From Pseudomonadota bacterium (GTDB lineage Bacteria > Pseudomonadota > Alphaproteobacteria > Rhodospirillales > Magnetospirillaceae): 64,000 bases of DNA. The DNA lies in the NCBI GenBank assembly GCA_021793155.1, contig JAJYTF010000009.1, positions 1-64,000 on the forward strand, given 5' to 3'. The notes below the pieces were generated by a model that saw nothing but the letters and a program-made list of their open reading frames with translations, did not search any database and was not told the DNA's origin. The position numbers were made by a program, and so were the translations under genes. This document shows, one piece after another, positions 62,104-64,000 of the stretch (position 1 is the first letter of the stretch; the number at the start of each line of letters is the position of its first letter).

Positions 62104-64000
62104 TCGCCCTCTCGTTTCGCCTGGCACGCCGCGAATTGCGCGGTAGCCTTCGAGGCATCGGTACGGTGGTGGCCTGCCTCGCCCTTGGCGTCGCGGCGAT
62201 TGCCGCCGCCGCTTCCCTCGATGCCGCCTTGCGGAGAGCCTTGGCCGAGGATGCGAGGGCTCTGCTGGGCGGCGATGCCGAGCTGCGCTTGACCTATCGC
62301 GAGCCAACGGCCGAGGAGGCGGAATTCCTTGGACGTTACGGCGAGCTGTCGAAAACCGTCGAGATGCGGGCGATGGCCCGGCGCCCGGACGGTGGTGCCC
62401 AGACGTTGGTCGAACTGAAGGGCGTTGACGTTCGCTATCCGCTCTATGGCCACCTGGATCTGGCTCCCGCACAACCGCGCGGCCAGGCGCTGGGCTGGCG
62501 CGACGGTGCCTGGGGCGCGGTGGCGGACGCCAACCTGCTCGAACGCCTGGGCCTGAAGATCGGCGATCGGCTGAAAGTCGGCGACGCCTCCTTCGTCATC
62601 CGCGCGACCATCCTCCGCGAACCGGACCGGGTCGCCACCATCTTTTCGTTCGGGCCGCGCCTGCTCGTCGACGGCCGCGCCTTGGGGAGCACCGGCCTGG
62701 TCCAGCCGGGAAGCCTGATCCGCCATGCCGTGCTGGTCAAATTCTCGCCCGGGGTGGTTGCGCCGACCTTTCGCCGGGCGGTCGAGCAGCGCTTTCCCGA
62801 TGCCGGCTGGCTGTATCGCGACAGCGGTGACGCCGCGCCGGGGGTCAAACGGTTCCTCGACAACATGACCCTGTTCCTCACCCTGGTCGGCCTTACCTCG
62901 CTGCTGGTCGGAGGGATCGGCGTGGCCAACGGGATCAAGGCCTTTCTCGACAGCCGGATTGCCAGCATCGCTACGCTGAAATGCCTGGGCGCGTCGCGCC
63001 GGGTGGTCCTTTCCACCTGCTTCCTGCAGGTGGCGGCGCTGGCCGGGCTGGGGATCGTCCTTGGTCTGGTTGCCGGCGCGGCGCTGCCCTGGGGGCTGGT
63101 GGCGGTCATCGGCGACCGGATGCCGGTGGCCGCACGTCTCGGCGTCTATCCCCTGCCCCTGGGCTTGGCGGCTGGCTTCGGCGTCCTGACCGCCCTGGCC
63201 TTTGCCACCTGGCCTCTGGCTCGCGCCGCCGGGGTGCCGGCCGCCACCCTGTTCCGCGACATCGTGGCACCGCAACGGGCCTGGCCGGGGCCGGCATCGC
63301 TGGCGGCGACTGCGGCGGCCGGCGCCGCCCTGGCCGCTCTGGCCGTCGTTTCGGCGGCAAATCGTCCCCTGGCGGCCTGGTTCGTCGGCGGCGCAGCGGC
63401 TGCCCTCGCCATCTTCGCCGGATGCGGCGCCGGTCTGGTGGCGCTGGCCCGCTGGACCGCCCGCCGGCGTACCGAAACGGCGAGTGGGGGCGGCCACCCG
63501 GCGCTGCGCCTCGCGTTGTCCAGCCTGCACCGGCCGGGGGCTCCTGCACGCGGCATCGTGCTGTCCTTGGGCCTGGGGTTGACCGTGCTGGTGGCGGTGG
63601 CGCTGGTGCAGGCGAATCTGTCGCGCGAAGTCGACGAGCGCCTGCCGGAACAGGCTCCGACCTTCTTCTTCATCGATATCCAGCCCGATCAGGTGGACGG
63701 GTTCGAGCGTGCCGTGACCATGGCCGGCGGGAGCCTGGCCAAGCGCGCGCCGATGATTCGCGGGCGGATCACCCGCATCAACGGCGTTCCGACCGATCAG
63801 GTGGCGATCGCTCCGGATGCGCAATGGGCGGTGCGCGGGGACCGTGGCCTGACCACCGCGGCGACCCGTCCCGAGGACGCCCGCGTGGTGGCCGGCCAAT
63901 GGTGGCCCGCCGATTACGACGGCCCGCCGCTGGTTTCCCTCGATGCCGGGATCGCCAAAGGTTTCGGGCTCAGGCTGGGGCAGACCATCACCGTCAATGT
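62100..64000 (+). CDS. ybbP: FtsX-like ABC permease (YbbP-like), 3' end beyond window
   Basis: Membrane component of the YbbA ATPase, with at least 633 codons in the window. The N-terminal membrane helix ('GIGTVVACLALGVAAIAAAASLDAAL') is followed by a periplasmic domain of about 240 residues. An FtsX core follows ('NMTLFLTLVGLTSLLVGGIGVANGIKAFLDSRIASIATLKCLGASRRVVLSTCFLQVAALAGLGIVLGLVAG'), then two further helices, a cytoplasmic linker and the start of the second half ('GIVLSLGLGLTVLVAVALVQANL'). The tandem-FtsX layout matches the roughly 800-residue YbbP family, so roughly 170-200 residues are missing at the right edge. Confidence 0.93.
   Translation, partial: MIALSFRLARRELRGSLRGIGTVVACLALGVAAIAAAASLDAALRRALAEDARALLGGDAELRLTYREPTAEEAEFLGRYGELSKTVEMRAMARRPDGGAQTLVELKGVDVRYPLYGHLDLAPAQPRGQALGWRDGAWGAVADANLLERLGLKIGDRLKVGDASFVIRATILREPDRVATIFSFGPRLLVDGRALGSTGLVQPGSLIRHAVLVKFSPGVVAPTFRRAVEQRFPDAGWLYRDSGDAAPGVKRFLDNMTLFLTLVGLTSLLVGGIGVANGIKAFLDSRIASIATLKCLGASRRVVLSTCFLQVAALAGLGIVLGLVAGAALPWGLVAVIGDRMPVAARLGVYPLPLGLAAGFGVLTALAFATWPLARAAGVPAATLFRDIVAPQRAWPGPASLAATAAAGAALAALAVVSAANRPLAAWFVGGAAAALAIFAGCGAGLVALARWTARRRTETASGGGHPALRLALSSLHRPGAPARGIVLSLGLGLTVLVAVALVQANLSREVDERLPEQAPTFFFIDIQPDQVDGFERAVTMAGGSLAKRAPMIRGRITRINGVPTDQVAIAPDAQWAVRGDRGLTTAATRPEDARVVAGQWWPADYDGPPLVSLDAGIAKGFGLRLGQTITVN

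Noticed and set aside
61965-63899. Open frame of 644 codons on the minus strand
   Set aside because: It is the antisense of the ybbP-like permease, is rich in low-complexity Gln/Arg/Gly, and has no family-like motif. GC-rich coding DNA commonly leaves such antisense frames open.

Overview
The window is a GC-rich alphaproteobacterial chromosome segment centred on the replication origin. Three things point to this: the run parB-parA-rsmG-mnmG-mnmE ... rho-hemJ-hemH-hemE | ppsR-maf-aroE-coaE-dnaQ-secB, which matches the gene order around Caulobacter oriC; three exact and one near-exact parS sites; and a 414-base gap between hemE and ppsR (about 20.07-20.49 kb) with a perfect DnaA box and several near matches. 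Genes are mostly on the minus strand to the left of this gap and on the plus strand to the right, as expected if forks leave from it. Gene content (thiosulfate dehydrogenase, Tat and c-type cytochrome genes, OprB-like porin, the hslVU/his order) suggests Rhodospirillales, perhaps near Magnetospirillum or Telmatospirillum. That placement is inference.

Layout. 1-1.7 kb: a truncated OprB-like porin and a DUF3576 lipoprotein. 1.9-6.1 kb: leuS-lptE-holA. 6.1-12.4 kb: parB/parA/rsmG/mnmG/mnmE plus a thioredoxin-like ferredoxin and a DUF6489 protein, all leftward. 12.5-16.0 kb: a DUF255 thioredoxin-domain protein, an alkyltransferase and a quinone oxidoreductase. 16.1-20.1 kb: the hemE-hemH-hemJ-rho run. 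20.1-20.5 kb: predicted oriC. 20.5-24.1 kb: ppsR-maf-aroE-coaE-dnaQ, each overlapping the next by a few bases. 24.1-28.7 kb: secB, fxsA, then a Tim44-like gene, mltA, a membrane protein, an Smr protein and an XRE regulator. 28.8-36.6 kb: hslUV, a degenerate sensor kinase, hisB-H-A-F-E, a HIT protein and a helix-hairpin-helix protein.

37.0-41.0 kb is the most distinctive block: a Tat-exported DsrE-like protein, an orphan periplasmic binding protein, a triheme cytochrome c and a TsdA-type diheme thiosulfate dehydrogenase, probably one operon. An HD-GYP response regulator follows. 42.4-46.7 kb holds comM, a decayed gamma-glutamyltransferase/oxamate-amidohydrolase-like pseudogene interrupted by a 123-bp repeat, and an SGNH-like protein. 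A second copy of that repeat lies inverted between secB and fxsA. 46.8-53.3 kb: a family 9 glycosyltransferase, gshB, a SirB1-like protein, a DolP-like lipoprotein, yraN, rsmI and an LpoA-like lipoprotein. 53.3-57.7 kb: hemW, rdgB and rph, divergent from hrcA-grpE. 57.7-64 kb: a PQQ-type sugar dehydrogenase, thpR, a FIST protein and tesA divergent from a YbbA/YbbP-like ABC exporter whose permease runs off the window.

Most of the window is housekeeping: origin segregation, heme and histidine synthesis, proteolysis, tRNA/rRNA modification and envelope maintenance. The candidate undescribed pieces are the TsdA-centred periplasmic module, the 123-bp repeat whose two copies show compensatory stem changes, the parS site inside a shared terminator hairpin, and the sensor kinase lacking its phospho-acceptor histidine. 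No tRNA, rRNA or CRISPR array was seen.
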